From Flavipsychrobacter sp. (lineage in GTDB: Bacteria; Bacteroidota; Bacteroidia; Chitinophagales; Chitinophagaceae): a stretch of 64,000 bases of DNA. Below are positions 8,048 through 17,300 of the stretch, one piece after another (the stretch's first letter is position 1; every line of letters starts with the position of its first letter). A program made the position numbers and the translations under genes. Where the stretch lies: NCBI GenBank assembly GCA_024508935.1, contig JANINW010000011.1, positions 78,255-142,254 on the forward strand, in the 5' to 3' direction. Below the pieces are notes generated by a model, which was not told the origin of the DNA, did not search any database, and saw only the letters and a list, made by a program, of their open reading frames with translations.

Positions 8048-8341
8048 ATGATCCACGTACATGACATCTTTGTCTGCAAGCCCGGCAATGCGTCTAAGCT
8101 TGCAAAAATGTTTAAGGAAGCGATGGAAGGAAATAAAGAACTGGTGCACATAATGACAGATCTTACCGGCCAGTATAACAGGGTAATAATGGTAAGCCAG
8201 TATGATAACCTCGGCGCTTTCGAGCAGAGCTTTGAGAAATACATGCAGAATAGTGAGGAGATGAAACGGATGCAGGAAAAAATGCAGGGCTACCAGGATA
8301 TGTTCCTGACAGGGTCAAGGGAGATATACCGGGTTTGGTAA
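8048..8341 (+). CDS. Dimeric alpha/beta-barrel-like small protein (NIPSNAP/ABM-type), function unknown
   Basis: A 97-residue cytosolic protein. The pattern MIHVHDIFVCKPGNASKLAKMFKEAM, then YNRVIMVSQYDNLGAFEQSFEKYM, and a terminal SREIYRVW fits the strand-helix-strand layout of ferredoxin-like dimeric barrels (antibiotic-biosynthesis monooxygenase or NIPSNAP type). No catalytic residues can be assigned. It is followed by a strong terminator and appears monocistronic. Confidence 0.65.
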   Translation: MIHVHDIFVCKPGNASKLAKMFKEAMEGNKELVHIMTDLTGQYNRVIMVSQYDNLGAFEQSFEKYMQNSEEMKRMQEKMQGYQDMFLTGSREIYRVW

Positions 8342-8367
8342 GAAAACATACACACAAAAAAATTGTT

Positions 8368-8393
8368 AAAGCCGCTACTATGATAGCGGCTTT
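8368..8393 (+). terminator. Intrinsic terminator
   Basis: AAAGCCGCTA/TAGCGGCTTT stem with a 6-nt loop. It is another member of the recurring AAAGCCGCT family. Confidence 0.85.
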
Positions 8394-8554
8394 ATTATAT
8401 AATACAGAACTATTTGGATAGGCTTATGAGTTTAAGATTTTGAATTACTTTTTTATAATTGCGGTGTTGCGACTTCCATAGCGGTATATTAATGACTAAA
8501 GTCTTTGTACTTTTAAGTTTATTTGTTTCAAGTATAAATATACATTCGCCAACT

Positions 8555-9925
8555 ATGCCGATATCTGAATTTATTAAAAAAATAAACAGTTCATGGTATA
8601 GGCTTATAGGCAGTTCGGACGCGTTTTCTTTAGAAGCCCGCATATTTCACTCCATTAATATTGGGTTGGTGCTGCTTACGGCAGTTTATGCCCCTTATAA
8701 TCTTTTTGAAGGGCTTTATGTAGCTGCAATTTCCGCTGCGGTAATAGCTGGTTTTTTCTATTTTCAATATTATAATTCCCGGTTTCGAGGTAAAACACAT
8801 AATAACAGCATATTTGCATTGACCGGGATATTGCTTTTCTCTGTCAATTATTTTTCCAATGCAGGTATAAATGGTTCTACTGATCTGATATGGCCCTCTT
8901 ATCTGCTGCTGGTACTAGCTATCTCGCCTTACCGCCAGCATCTTTTATGGGTTGCTGTTTATATAACTGTCTTTTTAATTTTACACCTCATTGAATATAA
9001 TTATCCTTTGCTGGTAAAGCATCCTTTTGATATGGGCAAAGGGAAATTCATTGACCGCATTACAGCTTTCCCAATGCCTGTTGTTGCTACTGCTATCATC
9101 ATCATTTTCATAAGAAAAAGCTACGACAAGGAAAGGGCAGCTGCAGAAGAAAAGGCTGCTACTATTGAACTCCGTAATGAACAGATACTGCGGCAAAAGC
9201 ATGAATTGGAGCAAAGCAACGCCGAAAAGAACAAGCTTTTGTCTATCATATCACATGATATGCGGGCTCCATTTATCCACATCCAAGGCTATTTACGTTT
9301 AATAAACCAGGTTGAAATTGATGCACCTGAACGCCTGACGCTCGAAAAGGAATTGCTGAATGAAACCGACCAAATGATGGATATGCTCTCCAATCTGCTC
9401 CACTGGTCGCGGTCACAAATGGAAGGTGTTACTGCTGACCTCGTGGAAGCGAACTTATTTACAGTACTCAATAAGACCCTGGAGATAGAAAAGAACTTAG
9501 CTTCGAGAAAGCAAATCGATTTAAACTACGAGATAGATACAGATATAGTGGTAAATGCTGATGTTAATATGTTGCAGCTGGTAATACGTAATACCGTTAA
9601 TAATGCCATTAAGTTTACTCAATCTGGAGGGACCATAAATATTCAGGCATTGGTATTATCTAATGAGTGTAGGGTGATAGTTGCTGATAATGGGATAGGG
9701 ATAGACCCTAAAAAAGCAAATACCATTTTCTCGACGACGTCAATATCAACATTTGGGACAAATAATGAGAAGGGAGCAGGATTGGGCTTGTCTTTATGTA
9801 AAGAGTTTATTGAACTGCAAGGTGGTAGTATAGATTTTGAAAGCATACCTGGAAAGGGATCCACTTTTTATATTTCTATTCCGCTGGTATCAAAGAATAT
9901 TAAACACAAAGATCTTATTGTTTAA
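8555..9925 (+). CDS. Membrane sensor histidine kinase
   Basis: An orphan HisKA/HATPase kinase. The N-terminal half has about six membrane segments (from GLVLLTAVYAPYN to VVATAIIIIFI) with no large periplasmic sensor loop. A coiled-coil follows (EEKAATIELRNEQILRQKHEL), then the H-box SIISHDMRAPFIHIQGY, N-box NTVNNAIKF, G1 DNGIGI and G2 GAGLGLSLC. The ORF extends back to 8459. The ATG at 8555 (MPISEFIKKINSSW) was chosen because it gives the usual soluble leader before TM1. A start at 8492 (MTKVFVLLSLF) would add a signal-like segment and cannot be excluded. No response regulator is adjacent, so the output is unknown. Confidence 0.85.
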   Translation: MPISEFIKKINSSWYRLIGSSDAFSLEARIFHSINIGLVLLTAVYAPYNLFEGLYVAAISAAVIAGFFYFQYYNSRFRGKTHNNSIFALTGILLFSVNYFSNAGINGSTDLIWPSYLLLVLAISPYRQHLLWVAVYITVFLILHLIEYNYPLLVKHPFDMGKGKFIDRITAFPMPVVATAIIIIFIRKSYDKERAAAEEKAATIELRNEQILRQKHELEQSNAEKNKLLSIISHDMRAPFIHIQGYLRLINQVEIDAPERLTLEKELLNETDQMMDMLSNLLHWSRSQMEGVTADLVEANLFTVLNKTLEIEKNLASRKQIDLNYEIDTDIVVNADVNMLQLVIRNTVNNAIKFTQSGGTINIQALVLSNECRVIVADNGIGIDPKKANTIFSTTSISTFGTNNEKGAGLGLSLCKEFIELQGGSIDFESIPGKGSTFYISIPLVSKNIKHKDLIV

Positions 9926-9950
9926 CCGGGTGCACAGGAAAGAGTATAGT

Positions 9951-9975
9951 AAAAGCCGCTATCAGAGCGGCTTTT
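9951..9975 (+). terminator. Intrinsic terminator after the sensor kinase
   Basis: AAAAGCCGCT/AGCGGCTTTT perfect stem with a 5-nt loop. It lies between the kinase and the convergent tRNA gene and is symmetrical enough to work in both directions. Confidence 0.85.
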
Positions 9976-9983
9976 AGTTATAG

Positions 9984-10056
<73 letters not shown>

Positions 10057-10099
10057 GTAAAGCGCATCAAAAGTAAATATTCAGTTCTAAAAACAGAAA

Positions 10100-11377
10100 T
10101 TAATTGATGGTATAATCTACCAAGCTGTTTACCCATTGGGGGCGGTATGCTGTTTGTATTTTTATATAGTTGTCTGTATAGCCTTCCATTAGTCCATTCT
10201 TCTCTGCACTTTCAAATAACACTTTCCTGTTTTGCCCGCGGTGCTGTTCTGTAAAGTATTGCATCTTTTGGTAAGAAAGGTTGCGCAGCGCCTTGTTGCG
10301 CTCGTGGCGTATGTTTATGGGCACTACCGGTTTTATATCCAGCGCCAGCGTATTGGCTCTTTCCGAATAAGTGAATACGTGGAAATATGATACATCGAGG
10401 CTGTGCAGGAAATCGAAAGTATCTTTAAAGTCTTCATCTGTTTCCGAAGGGAAGCCAACTATCACATCCACACCTATGCAGCAATGAGGCATCAGTTCCT
10501 TAATGCGCGCCACACGGTCGGCATACAGGTCGCGGCGGTAACGGCGGCGCATGGCGCCCAGTATTTTGTCGCTACCGCTTTGCAGGGGTATATGAAAATG
10601 CGGCATGAATTTTTTCGACTGTGCTACAAATTCTATCACCTCGTTGCTCAGCAGGTTGGGCTCTATAGATGATATACGGTAACGTTCTATGCCTTCTATT
10701 TCATCCAATGCCTGCACCAGTTCGTAAAAAGACTCTTCGCGTTTTTTGCCGCCATCAAATCCTTTACCAAAGTCCCCGAGGTTTATACCCGTCAGCACTA
10801 TTTCTTTGGTGCCGCTTGCTGCCAGCTCGCGCACATTCTTTAGTACACCTTCTATGCTATCGCTACGGCTATGACCGCGTGCCAGCGGAATGGTGCAGAA
10901 GCTACAGTTGTAGTCGCAGCCGTCCTGCACCTTCAGGAAAGTGCGCGTACGGTCGTTTATAGAATAGGAGCTGTTGAAACCTTGCACTTCATCAATATCG
11001 CAACTGCATATTTTTGTGCTGTCGCCTTTCACTATTTCACTAAGGTGCTTAGAAAGATTGAACTTTTCTGCTGCACCCAGTACCAGGTCTACACCTTCTA
11101 TTTCTGCTATCTCTTTAGGTTTTAGCTGTGCATAGCAGCCAGTTATTACCACCAATGCTTCTGGGGCACGTCTTTGTATGCGGCGAACTATCTGGCGACA
11201 TTCTTTGTCTGCATTATCGGTAACAGAGCAGGTATTTATTACATACACATCAGCATGTTCCTCAAAATCTTTCTTCACAAAACCATCGGCCTCCAGCATA
11301 CGGCTGAGCGTTGATGTTTCGGAATAATTGAGCTTGCAGCCTAATGTATGAAATGCTACTGATCTGGCCTGTTGCAT
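10100..11377 (-). CDS. mtaB: tRNA (t6A37) C2-methylthiotransferase MtaB
   Basis: A 425-residue radical-SAM methylthiotransferase that converts t6A37 to ms2t6A37 in tRNAs reading ANN codons. The N-terminal UPF0004 domain supplies the auxiliary cluster cysteines C14 (TLGCKLN), C50 (NTCSVTD) and C81 (ITGCYAQ). The radical-SAM CxxxCxxC is C154/C158/C161 (CDYNCSFC). Opening with FHTLGCKLNYSE and carrying GINLGDFG identifies the MtaB branch rather than MiaB or RimO. A short TRAM-like region ends the protein. It lies directly next to tRNA-Lys(CUU). MtaB modifies Lys tRNAs, so the neighbourhood is fitting but may be chance. Confidence 0.93.
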   Translation of the reverse strand: MQQARSVAFHTLGCKLNYSETSTLSRMLEADGFVKKDFEEHADVYVINTCSVTDNADKECRQIVRRIQRRAPEALVVITGCYAQLKPKEIAEIEGVDLVLGAAEKFNLSKHLSEIVKGDSTKICSCDIDEVQGFNSSYSINDRTRTFLKVQDGCDYNCSFCTIPLARGHSRSDSIEGVLKNVRELAASGTKEIVLTGINLGDFGKGFDGGKKREESFYELVQALDEIEGIERYRISSIEPNLLSNEVIEFVAQSKKFMPHFHIPLQSGSDKILGAMRRRYRRDLYADRVARIKELMPHCCIGVDVIVGFPSETDEDFKDTFDFLHSLDVSYFHVFTYSERANTLALDIKPVVPINIRHERNKALRNLSYQKMQYFTEQHRGQNRKVLFESAEKNGLMEGYTDNYIKIQTAYRPQWVNSLVDYTIN

Positions 11378-11385
11378 AAGGGCTG

Positions 11386-11393
11386 CAAAATTA
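11386..11393 (-). promoter_or_regulatory. -7 element (TAATTTTG) for mtaB
   Basis: The minus strand reads TAATTTTG, matching TAnnTTTG, ending 9 bp from the mtaB start. The transcript would be nearly leaderless. Confidence 0.5.
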
Positions 11394-11434
11394 AGTATAA
11401 TACCAATACAGTTAGGTAAGTCAGCATATTTTCG

Positions 11435-11442
11435 TATCTTTG
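11435..11442 (+). promoter_or_regulatory. -7 element (TATCTTTG) for the lipoprotein gene
   Basis: Exact TAnnTTTG match, 10 bp before the ATG at 11453. It is divergent from the mtaB promoter within the same 75-bp spacer. Confidence 0.55.
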
Positions 11443-11452
11443 AATAGCATAT

Positions 11453-12007
11453 ATGAGGAAAATTTTGTTAGTAGCTGCCATGCTCTTATCCGGTTGCGAT
11501 GGCTGTGATAAAGTGAAGCAACTGGCCAATATCAATAAAGACATTGAGTATAAGGAAACAGTAGACCTGCCGGGTTTGCCGGGCGGAGATACCATTATAC
11601 CGCTCGAGGGCATTTCTGCCGATTTGCCGCGTTATGCAATGGCAACCAATTCAGCCGAATACCTGAAGCAGTATAATACCAGCCCCAACCTGGTGACGCA
11701 TGTAAAACTGAAAAGCCTGGGTATGACCATACTAGCGCCGGATGCTCAATATTTTAATTTCCTGGACTCTGTAAGATTGTTTGTAAATGCACCGGGACTC
11801 CCTGAACAGCTGGCAGCCTATAAATACACTATTGCCAAAGGGATGAAAACCATTGATATGGATGTAACGGACCTGAACCTTAAGGAGTATTTTCTGAAAG
11901 ACTCTATGTATTTCCGCATCAATGCTCACTTTACGGCCATACCTGATGACAGTACAAAGCTGGAGATAAAATCAATCTTCAATATACTGGCCAATCCACT
12001 GAATTAA
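11453..12007 (+). CDS. Lipoprotein of unknown function
   Basis: A 184-residue lipoprotein: the signal sequence MRKILLVAAMLLSGC ends in a lipobox with acylated C15, followed by DGCDKVKQ. The mature part has no domain I recognise. It alternates beta-strand-like segments (VTHVKLKSLGMTILA, SVRLFVNAPGLPEQLAAY, KLEIKSIFNILANPL), suggesting a small beta-rich or LEA/WHy-like fold. It is probably anchored in the periplasm or outer membrane. It is monocistronic, with its own promoter and a long shared terminator. Confidence 0.75.
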   Translation: MRKILLVAAMLLSGCDGCDKVKQLANINKDIEYKETVDLPGLPGGDTIIPLEGISADLPRYAMATNSAEYLKQYNTSPNLVTHVKLKSLGMTILAPDAQYFNFLDSVRLFVNAPGLPEQLAAYKYTIAKGMKTIDMDVTDLNLKEYFLKDSMYFRINAHFTAIPDDSTKLEIKSIFNILANPLN

Positions 12008-12019
12008 TACCTGTGTTTA

Positions 12020-12060
12020 TAAAAGCAACAGGCCCTTCATTGAAGGGCCTGTTGCTTTTA
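12020..12060. terminator. Long bidirectional terminator
   Basis: A 19-bp perfect stem (TAAAAGCAACAGGCCCTTC and its complement) with a 3-nt loop. It lies between two convergent genes and provides A/U tracts on both sides. Confidence 0.9.
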
Positions 12061-12073
12061 TATGTGGGTTTGT

Positions 12074-12970
12074 TTAGAACCTGTAACCTATTTTGAATGC
12101 AAATTGACCATAAGGCTGATCTTCATTTATGCCGTTATAGTTATAACTGTATCCTGAACCGGCACTTGTTTCATCATAGTATATAAAGCCCAGGTTGAGC
12201 TCTACACCCAGGTACAAATGCGGGGTAGGATACATATTAAGTGAGTTGGTGATAGACATACCCATCCTTAATCTTTCTACTGCGCCTGAATACGGATACG
12301 AAATTATGTTACCCTGGTTATCATACACAGGTCCGTAATAATAACCAGGCTCAGTACCGTAGGTGAACAGGAAGTTGGGTCCTACAGAATACCTTACTTT
12401 GCCTCGGTTACCGGTTGGGTAAAACTTTACACCCGGCATAACATTGATGGTAGAATAGGTAGAGTTGTTATATCCGCCGTTGTAATTATTATAATACGGG
12501 TAATTGCCTGCGTAATAATTAGAATTATCGGGGTTGAAAGTCCAGGCAAATGGCAGGTAGAAACTGGCTATGCCTTTTTTTCCTAAAACCCTCTCATAAG
12601 CAAGACCAATACCAAACCCGTCATTATTTACAACAATGGGCGACAAGGCAAGGATATTGTTGCCATAGTGCACATTCGATTTCTCTTTTTTGCCCGGCAT
12701 AGCATGTTTTGTTTCTTTCCTGGCATCCATTTCATCCAGTTCTTCCTCTGTGCCGTTTTGGTATTCTATGCGTTCCAGCTCGCTTTTATTGATGGTATAC
12801 AGCGGGCCTTCGGGGTTATCGGTCCTTTTGTAGCTTACTGTCCGGGCATTTACTTCTTTCACCTTCACTTCCACAACATCGCCGTTGCGCTTATAAATTT
12901 TGTCCTGCGCTATGGCGTTTGATACCAGCAGCAGGGTAGGGATACTTAATAAATAAGATTTTAAGTTCAT
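12074..12970 (-). CDS. Outer-membrane beta-barrel protein with N-terminal YKRNGD domain
   Basis: A 298-residue exported protein with a signal peptide cleaved after NAIAQ. An N-terminal region of about 60 residues (DKIYKRNGDVVEVKVKEVNARTVSYKR...SELERIEYQNG) matches a repeat-like domain widespread in Bacteroidota secreted proteins. The C-terminal part is a predicted 8-strand-type barrel ending FAFKIGYRF, with the terminal aromatic F typical of BAM substrates. A low-complexity Tyr/Asn/Gly loop (YYAGNYPYYNNYNGGYNN) is probably surface exposed. Ligand and role are unknown. Confidence 0.8.
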   Translation of the reverse strand: MNLKSYLLSIPTLLLVSNAIAQDKIYKRNGDVVEVKVKEVNARTVSYKRTDNPEGPLYTINKSELERIEYQNGTEEELDEMDARKETKHAMPGKKEKSNVHYGNNILALSPIVVNNDGFGIGLAYERVLGKKGIASFYLPFAWTFNPDNSNYYAGNYPYYNNYNGGYNNSTYSTINVMPGVKFYPTGNRGKVRYSVGPNFLFTYGTEPGYYYGPVYDNQGNIISYPYSGAVERLRMGMSITNSLNMYPTPHLYLGVELNLGFIYYDETSAGSGYSYNYNGINEDQPYGQFAFKIGYRF

Positions 12971-13026
12971 ACAGGTGTTTATTTTGTTCTATTATAGCAC
13001 AGATTGTGCCAATATTATATTTTCTA

Positions 13027-14199
13027 TTAATTATAAGTGAAACTGCCGTAAGGACTATCGATAACGACTTCTTTTTTATCAGCCATTTCAACATGCCCCG
13101 ATACCTGGGCATCAATATTAAACTCCCCGGCTATTTCAATTATTGCAGCTGCCGTTTCTTTATCCGTAAATATTTCCAGTCTTTGACCCATGTTGAATAC
13201 CTGGTACATTTCACGCCAGTCTGTTCCTGCCGATTGCTGTATCATGGTAAATAACGGCGGAGGTGTCAATAAATTGTCTTTAACTACACGCAGTGCAGAT
13301 GGCAGGTAATGCAGGCATTTGCTTTGACCACCACCGCTGCAGTGTATAATGCCATGTATTTTATCAAAATGGTCCTGCAATATCCTCAATACTACCGGTG
13401 CATAGGTGCGGGTAGGAGATAAGATCATTTTTCCTACGTTCAGCGGTGTAGCAGTGGCGTCTGTAAGTCTGTAATTACCGTTGTACACCACATCCTCGGG
13501 CAGGTTAGGATCTACACTTTCGGGATATTTTGTTTTGTATTCTTTATGAAGCAATTCATGACGGGCGCTGGTAAGACCATTGCTGCCCATACCGCTGTTA
13601 TATTCGTCCTCGTAGCTGGCCTGGCCATAGCTGGCTAAGGAAACCACCACATCGCCGGGCTGCATTTTTTCGGTCGTCACCAGTTTGTCGCGACGCATGC
13701 GGCAGGCCATAGTGCCATCTACAATTACCGTACGTACCACATCTCCTACATCGGCTGTTTCGCCACCCATCAGCAGTACGTCTACACCATAATCTTTCAG
13801 CCTGTCGAAATAAGATTGCGTGCCATTGATTATTTCAGAGATGACCTCTCCCGGTATCAGGTTTTTATTGCGTCCTATAGTAGAGGAATAAGTAAAAGGA
13901 CCTACTGCGCCTACACATAACAGGTCATCTATATTCATCACTATTGAATCAATGGCTATGCCTTTCCATACACTCAGGTCGCCGGTTTCTTTCCAGTACA
14001 TATAGGCCAGTACCGATTTTGTACCTGCGCCGTCAGCATGCATCAGGTTGCAATATTCCGGGTCATTACCCCAATAATCAGGGTATATTTTGCAAAAAGC
14101 ATTGGGGTAAAGCCCCTTATCCAATTTTGCAATGGCACGATGTACATCCTCTTTTTGGGCCGAAACGCCACGCTGGTTATATCTGTTATTATCAGGCAT
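13027..14199 (-). CDS. purM: Phosphoribosylformylglycinamidine cyclo-ligase (AIR synthase), Bacteroidota long form
   Basis: A 390-residue PurM/AIR synthase catalysing ATP-dependent closure of FGAM to AIR, step five of purine synthesis. The N-terminal substrate/ATP loop is seen in LMHADGAGTKSVLAYMYW and MNIDDLLCVGAVG. MGGETADVGDVV and the central GLTSARHELL segment follow, and IIHCSGGGQSKCLHYL aligns with the glycine-rich segment of the C-terminal domain. It is longer than the E. coli form (about 345 residues), which is usual in Bacteroidota. It stands alone, not in a pur operon, with a -7 element 26 bp upstream. Confidence 0.92.
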   Translation of the reverse strand: MPDNNRYNQRGVSAQKEDVHRAIAKLDKGLYPNAFCKIYPDYWGNDPEYCNLMHADGAGTKSVLAYMYWKETGDLSVWKGIAIDSIVMNIDDLLCVGAVGPFTYSSTIGRNKNLIPGEVISEIINGTQSYFDRLKDYGVDVLLMGGETADVGDVVRTVIVDGTMACRMRRDKLVTTEKMQPGDVVVSLASYGQASYEDEYNSGMGSNGLTSARHELLHKEYKTKYPESVDPNLPEDVVYNGNYRLTDATATPLNVGKMILSPTRTYAPVVLRILQDHFDKIHGIIHCSGGGQSKCLHYLPSALRVVKDNLLTPPPLFTMIQQSAGTDWREMYQVFNMGQRLEIFTDKETAAAIIEIAGEFNIDAQVSGHVEMADKKEVVIDSPYGSFTYN

Positions 14200-14224
14200 T
14201 TATGTAAAATGGTAAATCTGGCCC

Positions 14225-14232
14225 CAAAACTA
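14225..14232 (-). promoter_or_regulatory. -7 element (TAGTTTTG) for purM
   Basis: The minus strand reads TAGTTTTG (TAnnTTTG consensus), 26 bp upstream of the purM ATG. Confidence 0.5.
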
Positions 14233-14362
14233 CGTTCTTAATGGAAAAGGACGAAGTTTAATATCAACTAATTGATTGGGCGTTGTTTTCTCCCTTTTCA
14301 TCTTTATTAGGCTTTTATTGAATGGATAATTTCCTATATTTAGAGTTTAAACTAATTACTTT

Positions 14363-17300
14363 ATGAACCACCTTTACCGCTGCTTTATCCTGTCAGCTGC
14401 AGCCCTGTTATCCGGCAATATATATGCCCGCGAAGGAACACTACCTGTTGTAAAGCAGCAAAATAAAAGCCCGCTCTGTTTTATTGAAAACAAAGGCCAG
14501 GTTATAGACCAGTATAATCATAGCCGTAAGGATATTGATTATAAGATAAAAACGCCTGGTATGAGCATTTTTATTGGTGATGCCGCCATCCATTACCAAT
14601 GGGTAAAGCAGGAGGCATTGCCTGCCGAAGAAATGACCCCGGAGAAAATGTCTAAAAATGGCCCTCCGAAAGCAGGTAAGGCAGACTTGTACCGCATGGA
14701 TGTAAGCCTGGTAGGTGCTAATAAAAATGCCATGGTTATACAGAATGAAAGCAACGATTATTACGAGAACTATTATACTGAGCCAATTGGCCTGAAAGGG
14801 GCAGTGGTTCATTCATTCAAACGCATTACTTATAAAGATGTGTACCCGCACATAGATTGGGTATTATATATAAACAACGGAGCGCTGAAGTATGATTTTG
14901 TAGTGCATCCCGGTGGTAATGTAAAAGATATACAGTTAAAATACGGTGGCGCCACAATGCTGGAAATGAAGCAGGGTGCTTTGGTAGCTACTACACCAAT
15001 GGGCAGCATTACAGAACATAAGCCTTATAGTTATGATGCCGCCACCAACCAGGAAATACCCTCTTCTTTTGCATTAAATGAATCTGTATTAAGTTTCAAT
15101 ATAAGCGGCACTGCCAGCAGCGATCTTGTAATAGACCCGCAAATGGATTGGGCAACTTATTATGGTGGCAGCAATGCTGAATATTCTTATGGCGATGGGG
15201 ATGATGGCACGAATGTGTATATGACCGGCTGGACAAATAGCACGAGTAATATTGCTACCAGCGGAGCCTATCAAACCTCTCTCAACTCTTCGAGTTCTAA
15301 TGCATACGATGCATTCCTGGCTAAATTCAGCCCCTCGGGCAGTCTTTTATGGGCTACTTATTATGGCGGTGCGTATTACGATTGGGGACATGGGACAGCC
15401 TGTGACCCAACAGGTAACGTATATATGTCTGGTAGCACAGGCAGCCCCTCTAATATTGCAACAAGTGGTGCACATCAAACATCTTATGGAGGTCCTTCTA
15501 CCAGTTCTTATGGTGATGACTTCCTGGCTAAATTCAGCAGTAGTGGTTCTTTGTTATGGGCCACTTATTATGGTGGTTCTTCTAATGAACAATATGGGCA
15601 TGTGGCCTGCGACCCATCAGGTAATGTGTTTCTTAGCGGCTGGACCAGTAGTTCGAATGATATTGCCACGAGCGGTTCCTACCAATCCAGCATATCAGGT
15701 AGTAATGATGCTTACATAGCAAAATTTAACAGCAGTGGTGTAAGGCAATGGGGCACCTATTATGGTGGTAGCAACCAGGAAGATAGTTGGGGGTCAACTT
15801 GCGATCCTTCCGGTAATATCATAATCTGCGGCTGGACATATAGTACCAGCGGTATAGCAACTACTGGTGCTCACCAAACTTCACTTTCAGGTTCTTATGA
15901 TGCTTTCATTGCTAAATTCACATCTTCAGGATCAATAAGCTGGGGCACATACTTCGGCGGTTCCTCTAGCGAATATGCTTATGATGTAGCATCAGATGCT
16001 TCCGGAAATATATTTGCTGTAGGATGGACTTATAGTACTAACGGCATAGCTACAACAGGTGCATATCAGACCACACTTAACAATAGTACGTCGAGTTTAT
16101 ATGATGGGTTTGTAACAAAGTTTAACAGCACAGGTACGCAGCAATGGGGTACTTACTATGGCGATGCAGGACAGGAATATATGTGGGGTGTTGATATTGG
16201 CGCCAATGGATATGTTTATTGTTCTGGTTGGACAAATAGCTCAAGCGGTATAGCTACTCCCGGTGCATATCAAACCTCTCCTGGGGGTGGGCAGGATGCC
16301 ATGTTTGTTGAGTTTACCAATAGTGGTACACGTATGTACGCTACCTATTTCGGCGGTAGCAATATAGAGTATGGATATGGCGGTGTAGCCTGTACAGCGG
16401 CAGCGGTTTATTTCAGTGGCTGGACCTATAGTTCGAGTGGCATAGCTACCAGTGGCGCTTACCAAACCAGTTTGGGTGGCACGTATGATGCCTTTTTGGC
16501 TAAGTTCCTGATAGATACCCTTCCTGTTATTAAACAGCCATTCACAGATACGGCTTTGTGTGCCGGTGATACTTTGCGACTGCAATTTGATGTGTCGTAT
16601 AAATTCCGGTCAACCAATGTGTTCACCGCACAGTTATCTAATGCATCGGGCAGCTTTGCATCGCCTGTTAATATTGGTACGCTGGCAACTGATACGGCCG
16701 GCACTATTGTTTGTATCATACCGCCCGGCACGCCTACAGGCGCGGGTTATCGTGTGCGTATTGTTGCTACCAACCCTGTGCGTATATCGTCTGATAACGG
16801 GAAAAATATAGGTATTGGTAATAGTCTGGCCAAACCGGTAGCATCCAGCAACAGCCCTGTGTGCTCCGGCAGCGACTTAAACCTGTTCGGCTCAACTACC
16901 ACCAGTTCTACTGCTATACAATGGAGCTGGACAGGACCTAATAGTTTCACTTCCAGCTTGCAGAATCCAACTATTACATCGCCTACGGCTGCCAACGCCG
17001 GCAATTATATACTTACTGCCCAGCTCTATGGCTGTAAAGGCAAGGATACTACCTCTGTAACGGTAATAGCATTACCTGCACCAAGCGGTATAATAGCTAC
17101 CAGTAACAGTCCTGTGTGCGAGAACGATACTTTAAGATTATACTCCACTAATTCTTCTTCAGGCTCTGTCTATAGCTGGACAGGCCCCAACAGCTTTAGT
17201 GCCAATACACAGAATACAACACTTATACATCCCACAGCAGCAGCTGCCGGCGATTATATAGTTTCAGCCACTTTGAACGGTTGCTCTGTAAAGGATACCG